Below, one piece after another: positions 37,760 to 46,900 of a stretch of DNA of 52,464 nt (position 1 is the first letter of the stretch; each line of letters begins with the position of its first letter). The DNA is from Patescibacteria group bacterium. Its GTDB lineage: Bacteria > Patescibacteriota > Saccharimonadia > Saccharimonadales > Saccharimonadaceae. Location of the stretch: contig JAUPWL010000002.1 of assembly GCA_030916565.1 (NCBI GenBank), positions 1 through 52,464 on the forward strand, given 5' to 3'. The notes under the pieces were generated by a model that was given only the letters and a program-made list of their open reading frames with translations, had not been told where the DNA came from and ran no database searches. A program made the position numbers and the translations under genes.

Positions 37760-38487
37760 TTGTTTTCGATAACCTGAAAAACTTCCCCTCGCGCCAATTT
37801 AATCGATTGCTGGTGGGAGAGTTCTAATGTTCCTAATTTACGCTGTAAATGCTTTAAGAGCCGTAGTTTAGCGCCAGATCCTTTTGCGGCACCAAGCCGG
37901 ATTTTGAATGAATATGCGACCAAACCTAACAAAACGTCAGTCATTTGAATTTCGGATACCGCATGCGACTCAAGCCTAGCAATGCCAAATAGGGCATTGC
38001 GCCGTTGTTTCTTTTTGATTGCTTCTCGAATAATCTTTTCGAATTTGTCATCTTTACTGGTCGAGACATCATCGGCAAGTACAGTAATATATTCGCTCGC
38101 GCGCGAGCGTTTATAGTCTATAGAACCAGCGATTAACGCCGCAGCTAGTTTGTTGTACGCGGTGTGACTTTTTTCATTCTTGGTGATCTGATAAGTTTCC
38201 TTGTCGACAACCAGGCAGTGGAAGCGGTTATTCGTACAGCCGAAGAATACGTCAATAAGTTCTTTGTATACTGCCAGGTTTTGATCTGTTATGTCGCTAA
38301 ATTTAAACTCGCGATGATAGCCGCGCCGGTTTTTCAAATTAATGATGGCACGATGTAGTTCGCGGGTGTTTTGGCTGACTAATAAACCAAGTCCAAAAAT
38401 TCGATCTGTTTTGGCACTGTGTAATAGGCCGGTTTCGTCCATAAAACCGAATACGTGTATGCGTGGTTTCGGTCCGCTAACGTCCAT
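37750..38487 (-). CDS. DUF3800-like protein
   Basis: 245 aa; HVFGFMDETGLLHSAKTDRIFGLGLLV N-terminus, VLADDVSTSKDDKFEKII, consistent with DUF3800 (RNase H-like fold). Confidence 0.65.
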   Translation of the reverse strand: MDVSGPKPRIHVFGFMDETGLLHSAKTDRIFGLGLLVSQNTRELHRAIINLKNRRGYHREFKFSDITDQNLAVYKELIDVFFGCTNNRFHCLVVDKETYQITKNEKSHTAYNKLAAALIAGSIDYKRSRASEYITVLADDVSTSKDDKFEKIIREAIKKKQRRNALFGIARLESHAVSEIQMTDVLLGLVAYSFKIRLGAAKGSGAKLRLLKHLQRKLGTLELSHQQSIKLARGEVFQVIENNKK

Positions 38488-38520
38488 ACAATTATTGTAA
38501 CATGCTTATGCAATAATTGT
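38488..38520. promoter_or_regulatory. Perfect 10-bp inverted repeat abutting DUF3800 start codon
   Basis: ACAATTATTG-N13-CAATAATTGT. Confidence 0.7.
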
Positions 38521-38565
38521 ATTTTTTATCTGTTTTTATAACAAAAAATATTAATACTTTTGTAA

Positions 38566-39726
38566 CTATCGGTTGATTTGGTCGCCAACAACTTTGCGTA
38601 TTTTGGTGATGAATAGTGATTTGTCGAATCGTTTGGCTTTGCGTTGGAGTGTGCCTGGGAGGAATGTCATAGTCTGGGCGGATTTGATTGCTTCGACGAG
38701 TGATTCTGTCGTTTGGTCGCGGAATGTGACGCCGCTGACGCCGTCTTCGACGATGTCTTTGGTGCCTGCGCGGCCGAGAGCGATGACTGGTGCGCCTGCA
38801 GCCAGGGCTTCGACTTGGACGATGCCGAAATCTTCTTCGGCTGCATAGATAAATCCACGGGCGTTGTTGAGCGCGTCGGTGACGGCGGCGTCAGACGCAT
38901 CGCCTGTGCGGTCGGTGTGGAATTCGACAGTTGGTCCGGCCAATTCAACCAGGCGCTGGTGTTCGGGACCGTTGCCGAATACACGCAGCGGAATGCCGAG
39001 TTGGGTGGCAGCGCGGATGACAATATCAAAATGTTTGTACGGGACCTGGCGGCCGAGCGTGACATAGTATTCGCCACGTTCGCGAGCAGGATCGAAACGG
39101 TCAACATCAACCGGCGGGTGAATAACGGTTGAGTTGCGGCCGTAATATTTTTTGATGCGTTTTTGGACTTCGGTACTGTTGGCAACAAACACGTCAACAT
39201 TTTGTGCGGCATCGTAGTCAGCCTTTTTCTGAGGAGGGACGAATATTGGCATCGCCATACGAATAAGTGCGTTCAGTTTGCCGAACCCTGGGTCGCGACG
39301 GTATTCGTCGTAGTGTGACCAATAATAGCGAATTGGTGTGTGGCAATAACAGATGTGAACTTGATCGGGACGGGTTTTGCGCACTTGTTTGGCCTCGGCG
39401 CTAGAGCTGCTGATGATGATGTCGTATTCGGACAGATCCAGTTCGCGAAAGGCGCGGACACGTTGCATCGGGAAGAATTTGTGCATCTTTTTGAACGGTC
39501 CGGGGAGGTTCTGTAATTTGGTCGTGCGAATGTCGAGTCCGGCGAATTCTGGCATGTTTTCGGGAACGAATGTGCTAGTGTAAATCGGCGCGTCAGGAAA
39601 TGCATCATGTAGTGCCAGAACGACCTTTTCGGCGCCACCCATATTGGTCAGCCAATCGGCAACAATCACCACGCGTGGTGATTGTTTGGAATATGGAATT
39701 TGGCTATTGGAATTTGGCGAGTTCAT
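38566..39726 (-). CDS. Glycosyltransferase family 4
   Basis: 386 aa; VVIVADWLTNMGGAEKVVLALHDAFPDAPIYTSTF...YAAEEDFGIVQVEALAAGAPVIALGRAGTKDIVEDGVSG. Confidence 0.93.
   Translation of the reverse strand: MNSPNSNSQIPYSKQSPRVVIVADWLTNMGGAEKVVLALHDAFPDAPIYTSTFVPENMPEFAGLDIRTTKLQNLPGPFKKMHKFFPMQRVRAFRELDLSEYDIIISSSSAEAKQVRKTRPDQVHICYCHTPIRYYWSHYDEYRRDPGFGKLNALIRMAMPIFVPPQKKADYDAAQNVDVFVANSTEVQKRIKKYYGRNSTVIHPPVDVDRFDPARERGEYYVTLGRQVPYKHFDIVIRAATQLGIPLRVFGNGPEHQRLVELAGPTVEFHTDRTGDASDAAVTDALNNARGFIYAAEEDFGIVQVEALAAGAPVIALGRAGTKDIVEDGVSGVTFRDQTTESLVEAIKSAQTMTFLPGTLQRKAKRFDKSLFITKIRKVVGDQINR
39661..39686. repeat. Perfect 26-bp palindrome inside GT4 coding sequence
   Basis: AACAATCACCACGCGTGGTGATTGTT equals its reverse complement. 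Confidence 0.97.
39692..39721 (+). repeat. Inverted-repeat-like flank A of four-helix-bundle gene
   Basis: TATGGAATTTGGCTATTGGAATTTGGCGAG, 26/31 aligned columns identical to reverse complement of 40085-40114. Confidence 0.75.
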
Positions 39727-40091
39727 TGTCGTAGACCTGCTCTAAACGCGTTAATCAACTTTTGGCAACTAACCGAATGAGTAATGAGTTGATCGAGTTG
39801 CTCTGTATCTAGATAACCAAGTTTTTCGGATAGATACAAGAAGTTCTTGGTTTCAAGCAAAGATCCGTAAGCAATTGTGTAGAAATGTAGTTTATCTTTT
39901 GTTGATGTACGACCAAAACCTTCAGCGATATTCGCGGATATGGAACTCACAGCTCTACGAATTTGGCTGGTGATTCCGAATAACTCTTCTTTAGGAAATG
40001 ATCGGGAGACTTTATATACCGCAACAGCAAAACTCTGACTTTCTTGCCAGACGGTGAGATTTTCAAAAGAACTGATACTATTTTCTGCCAT
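39723..40091 (-). CDS. Four-helix bundle protein (S23/IVS family, TIGR02436-like)
   Basis: 122 aa; SFENLTVWQESQSFAVAVYKVSRSFPKEELFGITSQIRRAVSSISANIAEGFGRTSTKDKLHFYTIAYGSLLETKNFLYLSEKLGY. Confidence 0.9.
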   Translation of the reverse strand: MAENSISSFENLTVWQESQSFAVAVYKVSRSFPKEELFGITSQIRRAVSSISANIAEGFGRTSTKDKLHFYTIAYGSLLETKNFLYLSEKLGYLDTEQLDQLITHSVSCQKLINAFRAGLRQ

Positions 40092-40114
40092 ATTCTAATA
40101 GCCAACTTCCAATA
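40085..40114 (-). repeat. Inverted-repeat-like flank B of four-helix-bundle gene
   Basis: Minus strand TATTGGAAGTTGGCTATTAGAATATGGCAG. Confidence 0.75.
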
Positions 40115-40117
40115 GCC

Positions 40118-41554
40118 CTATTTGGCTCCTGTGCGACGGAACACGACGGCGACTGTTTTGAACAAGATTTTGAGGTCTAACCAGAACGACCAGTTCTGCG
40201 CGTAGAATGTTTCTAGATCGATACGTTCGTCGAACGTTAGATTGCTGCGGCCAGATACTTGCCAGAGTCCGGTGACGCCTGATTTGACGCTGTGTAATAG
40301 CGCGGCTTTGGCGGGAGAGAACTTTGCTTCCTGTGGCAGGATAGGGCGTGGTCCGACAAGGCTCAGATCGCCACGAAGGACGTTGAATAGTTGTGGCAGT
40401 TCGTCGAGTGATGATGTGCGGAGGAACTGACCAAATTTGGTGACGCGTGGGTCGTCTGCGACTTTGCGGTTTTTTGTATATTCGGCGGCCAGGTCGTCGC
40501 GGCCCATGGCACGGAATTCGTCGGCGGCATCACGTTTGCCAAATTCGGGGCGCATGCTACGGAATTTGATTAATTTGACTGGTTGACTGAACCGGCTAAG
40601 GCGAGCGCTGACGTAGAATACAGGACCAGGATTAAAGATTTTTTGGAGAACGAACAGTATGAGGAAAACCGGCGAAAGAATCAGAATGACAACAAGGGCG
40701 ATGACACGGTCAAATATGCCTTTGGTGATAGCACCCCATCCGACCAGTGGCGTTTGGCTGACGGTAATCATCGGATAGCCCAGGAATACGTCGACGGTGT
40801 TTTTGCCAGCATAAAATTCTGGTTCACCCGGAATAAAGCTGTAGCTGATGTGGCGTACCTGGGCCGCGCCGAGGATTGCTTGGTTGCGTTCGGATGAATC
40901 GTACAGATCGGTCTGGATAATCGTCGTAATGCGCAGATGGTCGATTTGTTCCAACGCGCGTTCGACGGTGCTGAAATGTGTGACATCCAGGCCACGAGGG
41001 ACGACTTTGGCAGGACCGGCGATAGCAACAATTTTGTAGCCGCTCTCGGCAGTCACTGATAAACTGTCGGCGATGTCGCGCGTTGCGTCACTAGTACCGA
41101 TGACCAGGACTCGGCTGACGCCACGGCCAAAATGGAACATCAGCGTGCGCCAGATGCGCAGCAGTTCGCGTTCGAATATCAGCAGCAGGAATGAACCGAC
41201 GAACGCATAGAGGGTGACCAGGCGCGCCGGAAAGAAGTGACTGCCACTGATGTATTCCCAACCGATAATAACGAGGATGCCGATAAATGCGCCGAGGGCG
41301 ATTTTGCCCCATTCAACGAGGCGGCGAGTGTAGACATTGGAATTATACAGCCCCATTGATGCAAAGATCATGATCCAGATAGGGATGATCATCAATGAAA
41401 CCAGGAAATATTCGCGCGCATAGACGGGGCTGACGAGTGGTCGGTTGTCGTACTGAACACGAATAACGTAGGCAATAGTAAAGGCGAACAGGAGCACTAC
41501 GATATCGGCGAGGGCGAGCAGGAGACTGTAGAATTTCGTGTTTTTACTCGGCAT
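40118..41554 (-). CDS. Polyprenyl glycosylphosphotransferase (WbaP/WcaJ family)
   Basis: 478 aa; N-terminal TMs, C-terminal VKLIKFRSMRPEFGKRDAADE...TSLDELPQLFNVLRGDLSLVGPRPILPQEAKF...VSGRSNLTFDERIDLETFYAQNWS. Confidence 0.95.
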   Translation of the reverse strand: MPSKNTKFYSLLLALADIVVLLFAFTIAYVIRVQYDNRPLVSPVYAREYFLVSLMIIPIWIMIFASMGLYNSNVYTRRLVEWGKIALGAFIGILVIIGWEYISGSHFFPARLVTLYAFVGSFLLLIFERELLRIWRTLMFHFGRGVSRVLVIGTSDATRDIADSLSVTAESGYKIVAIAGPAKVVPRGLDVTHFSTVERALEQIDHLRITTIIQTDLYDSSERNQAILGAAQVRHISYSFIPGEPEFYAGKNTVDVFLGYPMITVSQTPLVGWGAITKGIFDRVIALVVILILSPVFLILFVLQKIFNPGPVFYVSARLSRFSQPVKLIKFRSMRPEFGKRDAADEFRAMGRDDLAAEYTKNRKVADDPRVTKFGQFLRTSSLDELPQLFNVLRGDLSLVGPRPILPQEAKFSPAKAALLHSVKSGVTGLWQVSGRSNLTFDERIDLETFYAQNWSFWLDLKILFKTVAVVFRRTGAK

Positions 41555-41632
41555 ACTGAAACCTCGTTTATTTTATCGATATTATAGCACTATTACCTCA
41601 ATTGGTACGGATAAATGGAGTATACTATAAGC

Positions 41633-42931
41633 ATGATAAAGCTGGGCTGGGTAGAGCGCGCGCTAATGGGGTTGCTGCTGGTCGTGGCAGCGCTGATTGT
41701 TGTGCATGCACCGTTGACGGTGTGGGCTGGTACGCAGTGGCCAGATTCTGTTGATTATATAAAGGCGTGGAAAGAATTGTTGATGGGCGCCGCGTTGGTG
41801 TTGTTCATCGTTGTTGCTGCTCGTCGCAAGATGATCGGCACATTGTTGAATGACCGGCTGATGCAACTAGCAATCGTCTATGCGGGGCTGCATTTTGTGA
41901 TGGTTGCAGTGTTCCAAAACGGATTGCAGGCGGCCGGTGCGGGATTGTTGATCGACCTGCGCTATGTACTGTATTTTGTATTGGTATATGGTACGGCAAG
42001 GTTGATTCCGCAGTTCCGTCGACCATTTATTACCGCGACGGTTGGCGGTGCGGTTGTCGTGTTGGCGTTTGCATTGTTGCAAATGTTTGTCCTACCAAAA
42101 GATTTCTTGGCGAATATCGGCTATTCGAAAGAAACCATTTCGCCCTACCTAACTGTTGACGATAATCCTGCCTATATCCGAATCAACAGCACACTCCGTG
42201 GGCCAAATCCGCTGGGTGCGTATGCGGTGATTATTGTTAGTCTGTTAACGGCAGCGGTGATTCGATGGAAGACCAGCACACGAGGCAGCGCACTGGCGGG
42301 TATTGCGGCCGTCGTGGCGGGATTGACGCTGGGTGCCAGTTATTCACGCAGTGCAGTGATAGGAGCATTGGCTGCGATTGCGACTGTTGCGGCAGTTGCG
42401 TTGCCTGCCAAAATACGCAAACGAGTCGGTGTCATTGTGGCAGTTGGTGCCCTGGTGGCGGTGGCTGCGATCGTATCACTGCGTGATAGTACGTTCGTGA
42501 GCAATGTTGTTTTGCATAACAGTCCAACGACTGGTGCAGAGATTGATTCGAATGAAGGTCATGCCGATTCGCTGATCCATGGATTGTCATGGGTAGGACA
42601 GAAACCGTTCGGTGCGGGCATCGGTAGTACGGGGTCGGCATCACTGAACGGTCCGCGTCCGTTCATCGTCGAAAATCAGTATCTGTTTATCGCACACGAA
42701 GTTGGCTGGCTGGGACTGGCGCTATTTGTATGGTTGTATGTCGAAATCATGCGTCGATTATGGCAACGCCGTCGCAGCGTATTGGCGCTGGGAGTGTTCG
42801 GAAGCGGCATCGGATTGGCGATTGTTGGATTGTTGTTGCCGGTTTGGGTAGATGACACCGTCAGTATCGTATGGTGGGGGCTAGCCGCCGTCAGTGTAGG
42901 GGGAGTGTATCATGCGCGAAAGAACAAGTAA
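41633..42931 (+). CDS. O-antigen ligase/polymerase-like membrane protein
   Basis: Multi-TM; RINSTLRGPNPLGAYAVIIVSLL, GASYSRSAVIGALAAIATVA, HADSLIHGLSWVGQKPFGAGIGSTG. Start placed at 41633 because TATACT (41621-41626) overlaps the upstream ATG of the ORF-track start. Confidence 0.82.
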   Translation: MIKLGWVERALMGLLLVVAALIVVHAPLTVWAGTQWPDSVDYIKAWKELLMGAALVLFIVVAARRKMIGTLLNDRLMQLAIVYAGLHFVMVAVFQNGLQAAGAGLLIDLRYVLYFVLVYGTARLIPQFRRPFITATVGGAVVVLAFALLQMFVLPKDFLANIGYSKETISPYLTVDDNPAYIRINSTLRGPNPLGAYAVIIVSLLTAAVIRWKTSTRGSALAGIAAVVAGLTLGASYSRSAVIGALAAIATVAAVALPAKIRKRVGVIVAVGALVAVAAIVSLRDSTFVSNVVLHNSPTTGAEIDSNEGHADSLIHGLSWVGQKPFGAGIGSTGSASLNGPRPFIVENQYLFIAHEVGWLGLALFVWLYVEIMRRLWQRRRSVLALGVFGSGIGLAIVGLLLPVWVDDTVSIVWWGLAAVSVGGVYHARKNK

Positions 42932-43253
42932 GAAACAACAAGAGCTATTGCAATTCATCACGGCGTTTTTGCAGGAACATAACTATGCGCCAAGTTATCG
43001 TGAAGTTATGGTAGCACTGGGATATAAATCTGTATCTACCGTTGCTGTACATGTGGACGGGCTGATTGCCAAAGGCTATCTAACAAAATCAGACAAATCG
43101 GCACGGTCGATTCGGATCGCGGGTGAATCGGCGAACGATAGCGATAAGTTGATGTGGCTACGGACGGAAATCGCTCGTCGTGAAGCGTCTGGTGCTGATG
43201 CTGAAGTGTTGGCGGTGCTGCAAAGAGCGCTCGAGATATTGGAAGAGGCGTAG
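42912..43253 (+). CDS. LexA-type winged-helix DNA-binding domain protein lacking the S24 peptidase domain
   Basis: 113 aa; KKQQELLQFITAFLQEHNYAPSYREVMVALGYKSVSTVAVHVDGLIAKGYLTKSDKSARSI. Confidence 0.85.
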   Translation: MRERTSKKQQELLQFITAFLQEHNYAPSYREVMVALGYKSVSTVAVHVDGLIAKGYLTKSDKSARSIRIAGESANDSDKLMWLRTEIARREASGADAEVLAVLQRALEILEEA

Positions 43254-43255
43254 AC

Positions 43256-44989
43256 ATGAAACGGGTGATCACGAGCGAACACCTCCACATTGTCCGTCAT
43301 CATGCTAGTAAATTGTGGGGACGGGTTGGTCTGTATGCCCTGGGGATAACTTGTGGATTAATCGTTGTTTTGCAGATGCTCGTACCATGGAGCAATCTCC
43401 CACTCTATGCCACGATCGATGGCGTATCTGTGGGCGGTAAATCTGCCGCAGAAGTAACAAAGATGTTGGATGATCGATACGCCAAACTTCCGATCTCTCT
43501 CTATTTTGGTAGTAGTCCCAAGGCATATCGCCAACCGTTGTCAAGTGACATTGGTCTGACGGTAAACAGCAAGCCGCAAGTTGATGCAAAGGTATATCCG
43601 ATATGGTTGCGGCTAGTCCCGATATCGTATTTGTGGGCACATCTGGTTGTGCCATCGGTCGCACCTCAGTATCAACGAGATAGCGCAAAGGTTGCCGCCT
43701 ATGTCGAAAAGCAACTGGGAGAATCGTGCAATGTGGTACCGCAGAACGCATCGCTGAAATATAAGGACAAAAAACTGCAGGTTGTACCAGCGATTGATGG
43801 TGGTACCTGCAAACTGGCTGATGTCGAGAAGCAATTGGGCGGAGTGTCGCCACGAATGAACAAACATGAGGTACGTGTCGCGATGGACGAACGTCCAGCG
43901 GCCCTGCATGACGGCGACGCACAAAAAACAGCAGACGAGCTGCTGGATCGTACGAAATCTATCACTGTCCAGGCGGGCAGTAGCACGATGACAATACCCC
44001 AAGATACGTTCTTGTCGTGGTTGGATTTTGACGCGCAAGATAGCGGGATTCAAGCGACTGTCAATGCCGAACGATCATCGGACTATTTCGCAAAGGAGCT
44101 AGCGCCAAAGGTGAGCATAAAGCCAGGTACGAGTAAAATTACGACACTGGATTTTACGGAAATTAGCCGTGTTGATGGTTCGTCTGGCCAGGCGCTCGAT
44201 AACCAGGCAACGATCGAAAAGATGAATGAATGGGTGAACGGCGTACGTGAACGTATCATTGCGCAGGTGAAATCCGTTGCACCAACTCCTGTCTACACAA
44301 GGACATACACCCCAACCGATGAGGGCATGTCGGCGTTAATCGCGCAGTTTGCACAGGCGCATTCAGGTAGTTTTGGCGTGAGTTTTGCCGAGTTGGACGG
44401 CCAGCGTCGCCACGCATCCTATCAAGGAACAAAATCATTTCGCACTGCCAGTACCTATAAGCTTTTTGTTGCTTATGGCGCGTTGAAGCGTGTCGAAGCG
44501 GGCCAATGGCAATGGACAGATCAGATAGACGGCGGCCGCAACCTGACGAAATGTTTGGACGATATGATCGTGAAATCAGACAATGCGTGCGGCGAAGCGA
44601 TGCTGGCGAAAATTGGATACACGACGATGACAAATGAGCTCCGCGCCATCGGGTTAACTGGCAGTTCGTTTGTCAAAGACATACCGATTACTACCGCGAG
44701 CGACCTGACGACATTTGTTGGCGCGTTGCATTCGGGTCAGTTACTGAACCCAAGTAGTACCAATACGTTGATTTCGGCAATGAAACGTAATGTCTATCGC
44801 CAGGGTATTCCAAAGGGTGCTAATGGCCAGACTGCCGATAAGGTTGGGTTCCTGGATGCGTTTTTGCACGATGCGGCGATTGTTTATGGTCCGAACGGTA
44901 CCTATGCGCTGACGATTATGACAGAGGGTAGTAGCTGGGCAACGATTGCCGAACTGACTAAACAGATTGAGGCATTGCGTGTCCAGTAA
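43256..44989 (+). CDS. Membrane-anchored serine hydrolase, class A beta-lactamase/PBP-like fold with VanW/YoaR-type N-terminal domain
   Basis: 577 aa; TM, ATIDGVSVGGKSAAEVTKMLDD; SFRTASTYKLFVAYGAL (SxxK), IVKSDNACGEAML (SDN), NGQTADKVGFLDAFLHDAAIVYG. Confidence 0.85.
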   Translation: MKRVITSEHLHIVRHHASKLWGRVGLYALGITCGLIVVLQMLVPWSNLPLYATIDGVSVGGKSAAEVTKMLDDRYAKLPISLYFGSSPKAYRQPLSSDIGLTVNSKPQVDAKVYPIWLRLVPISYLWAHLVVPSVAPQYQRDSAKVAAYVEKQLGESCNVVPQNASLKYKDKKLQVVPAIDGGTCKLADVEKQLGGVSPRMNKHEVRVAMDERPAALHDGDAQKTADELLDRTKSITVQAGSSTMTIPQDTFLSWLDFDAQDSGIQATVNAERSSDYFAKELAPKVSIKPGTSKITTLDFTEISRVDGSSGQALDNQATIEKMNEWVNGVRERIIAQVKSVAPTPVYTRTYTPTDEGMSALIAQFAQAHSGSFGVSFAELDGQRRHASYQGTKSFRTASTYKLFVAYGALKRVEAGQWQWTDQIDGGRNLTKCLDDMIVKSDNACGEAMLAKIGYTTMTNELRAIGLTGSSFVKDIPITTASDLTTFVGALHSGQLLNPSSTNTLISAMKRNVYRQGIPKGANGQTADKVGFLDAFLHDAAIVYGPNGTYALTIMTEGSSWATIAELTKQIEALRVQ

Positions 44990-45028
44990 TGACAAAAGCG
45001 TAAGCGTGAATTATAATCGACAATAGAT

Positions 45029-46900
45029 ATGTATGAAGGTGGAAATGGTGGGATGTATCCCGGTTCAAATGGTGGTGTTTCTCCGACGACGCCAGTAACG
45101 CCCGTTAACGCGTTGACGGTAGATTATTGGTTCAAACAGCACTGGAAATTAATCGTGTTGATTGTATTTTTGATCGTCGTGCTGGGCCAAACAATCTTTC
45201 AAATTGTATATCCTAGCAGCCGCTTGATTCCCGGCACGTATGTTGATGGTGTTGATGTAGGCGGTATGAAATATGCTGACGCCGCCAAAAAACTGGACGG
45301 TGAATACGGCAATCTGAAACTTGATATATTTTTTGGCAAAAATGGCGCAGCGTTTCAGTCACCAAAGATGAGCGAAGTTGGCATCGGTGTTGATAATACG
45401 GAGCGGCTGAATGCGATTACCTATCCTGTTTATCTGCGGTTCATCCCAGGATCTATATGGTGGGCGCCATTACTCGCAAAACCTGGTGACATTGCCTATG
45501 TCTATGACAAGACGAAAATCGCCGATTACACGCTGAGCAAGGTCGGCAGCGACTGTAGTATTCCGCCGAAAAACGCATCACTAAAATTAATCGAAACACA
45601 GTTGCAGTTGGTGCCATCGATCAGTGGTGGGCAGTGTGACATCAACGATTTTCAACAGACACTCGCCAAGGTGAAGCCAACGTCAGATGAGCAAAACAAG
45701 GTTCGTATTGCCATTAATGAACAGTCGGCGCCAATTAGTGACGACATGGCGCGTGATCTAGCAGCAAAACTAAACAGTCGTCTGGCGACACCAATGCCAA
45801 TTACGGTTGATGTATCGACGGCCAAGATCCCGGGCCGTGTGGTGTTGAGTTGGTTGGATTTTAAAGCTGATGTGCCGCAACAAACGATTGATAATAGTGG
45901 TAACCAACAGGCGTCATTGAAATTCAGTGTTAACCAAAAACGCATGGAAGAATATCTGAATCAAGATATCGCTGCGCAGTTGATCAAAAAACCTGGTGTC
46001 ACCAAAGTAAGTACGACTGATTTTACCGAGACGTCACGCGTCAATGGCGCGAATGGACGCGGACTCGACGCGCCCAAAATTGCACAATCAGTCGTTGATT
46101 ACATCAACAACAAAACACAGCAGGCGATTGGTGCCACAGTGGTGATTGGTCCAACCGTTGAATACACGCGCAAGTACACGCCAACGAGTGTCGGATTCTC
46201 GGCACTTCTCGCGCAGTTCGCACAGGATAATCCAGGCAATTACAGCCTAGCGTTTAATGAATTGGGCAGCGTTGAGTTCCCTCGAAGTGCAGTGTATCGC
46301 GGTGATGCACCAATGCCTGCGGCGGGTATCCATTCGCTGTATATTGGCCTGGCTGACGTGATGCAGCAATATGCCAATGTGCTACGACCTGTAGATATTG
46401 TCAGCGGTAATAACGATAACGAAACGTGTTTCAAACTAATGTTCCAACAATTCGACAAAGGCTGCCGAACGGGTCTATACGACGCTATTGGTTATGCTGC
46501 ATTGACGTCGATTGGCAAAAACGCCGGACTGAGAAATACCGTATTCGCCGGTGAGAATACGACAACCTCTGTCAGCGACGTCCATAACCTCATGATCAAT
46601 CTCTATAAGAATAAGGTTGCTCGTGTCGAAGGCGGACAGAATATCCTGAGTGCGCTACGGTCAATCCGTGAGAACGACGGAATACCTGCAGGCTCAGGTA
46701 CAGATGTCAGGGTGGCGCATGTGACTGGCGAGGCTGACGGCGTGTTTAATGATTCTGCCGTGATATATAACTCGACGTATGGCGTCTATGCATTAACAGT
46801 ACTGTCAAACGGCGATGGAACATCGTGGGACAAGCTGTCAAAACTAGCAAAAGACGTGCTCATGCTCAAATCACAAAAGATTCCAAAAGGCGCCCGTTAG
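45029..46900 (+). CDS. Paralogue of preceding beta-lactamase-fold protein, catalytic motifs not conserved
   Basis: 623 aa; TM, GTYVDGVDVGGMKYADAAKKLDGEYG; SxxK position reads AAGIHSLYIG, SDN position reads QQFDKGCRTG. Confidence 0.8.
   Translation: MYEGGNGGMYPGSNGGVSPTTPVTPVNALTVDYWFKQHWKLIVLIVFLIVVLGQTIFQIVYPSSRLIPGTYVDGVDVGGMKYADAAKKLDGEYGNLKLDIFFGKNGAAFQSPKMSEVGIGVDNTERLNAITYPVYLRFIPGSIWWAPLLAKPGDIAYVYDKTKIADYTLSKVGSDCSIPPKNASLKLIETQLQLVPSISGGQCDINDFQQTLAKVKPTSDEQNKVRIAINEQSAPISDDMARDLAAKLNSRLATPMPITVDVSTAKIPGRVVLSWLDFKADVPQQTIDNSGNQQASLKFSVNQKRMEEYLNQDIAAQLIKKPGVTKVSTTDFTETSRVNGANGRGLDAPKIAQSVVDYINNKTQQAIGATVVIGPTVEYTRKYTPTSVGFSALLAQFAQDNPGNYSLAFNELGSVEFPRSAVYRGDAPMPAAGIHSLYIGLADVMQQYANVLRPVDIVSGNNDNETCFKLMFQQFDKGCRTGLYDAIGYAALTSIGKNAGLRNTVFAGENTTTSVSDVHNLMINLYKNKVARVEGGQNILSALRSIRENDGIPAGSGTDVRVAHVTGEADGVFNDSAVIYNSTYGVYALTVLSNGDGTSWDKLSKLAKDVLMLKSQKIPKGAR

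Noticed and set aside
38667-39212. 181-aa ORF overlapping the GT4 gene on the same strand
   Set aside because: Alternate frame of a well-supported GT4; low-complexity Ser/Pro composition typical of frame-shifted GC-rich coding.
39723-40091. Diversity-generating retroelement (because four-helix-bundle proteins resemble Avd)
   Set aside because: No reverse transcriptase and no template/variable repeat pair visible in the window.
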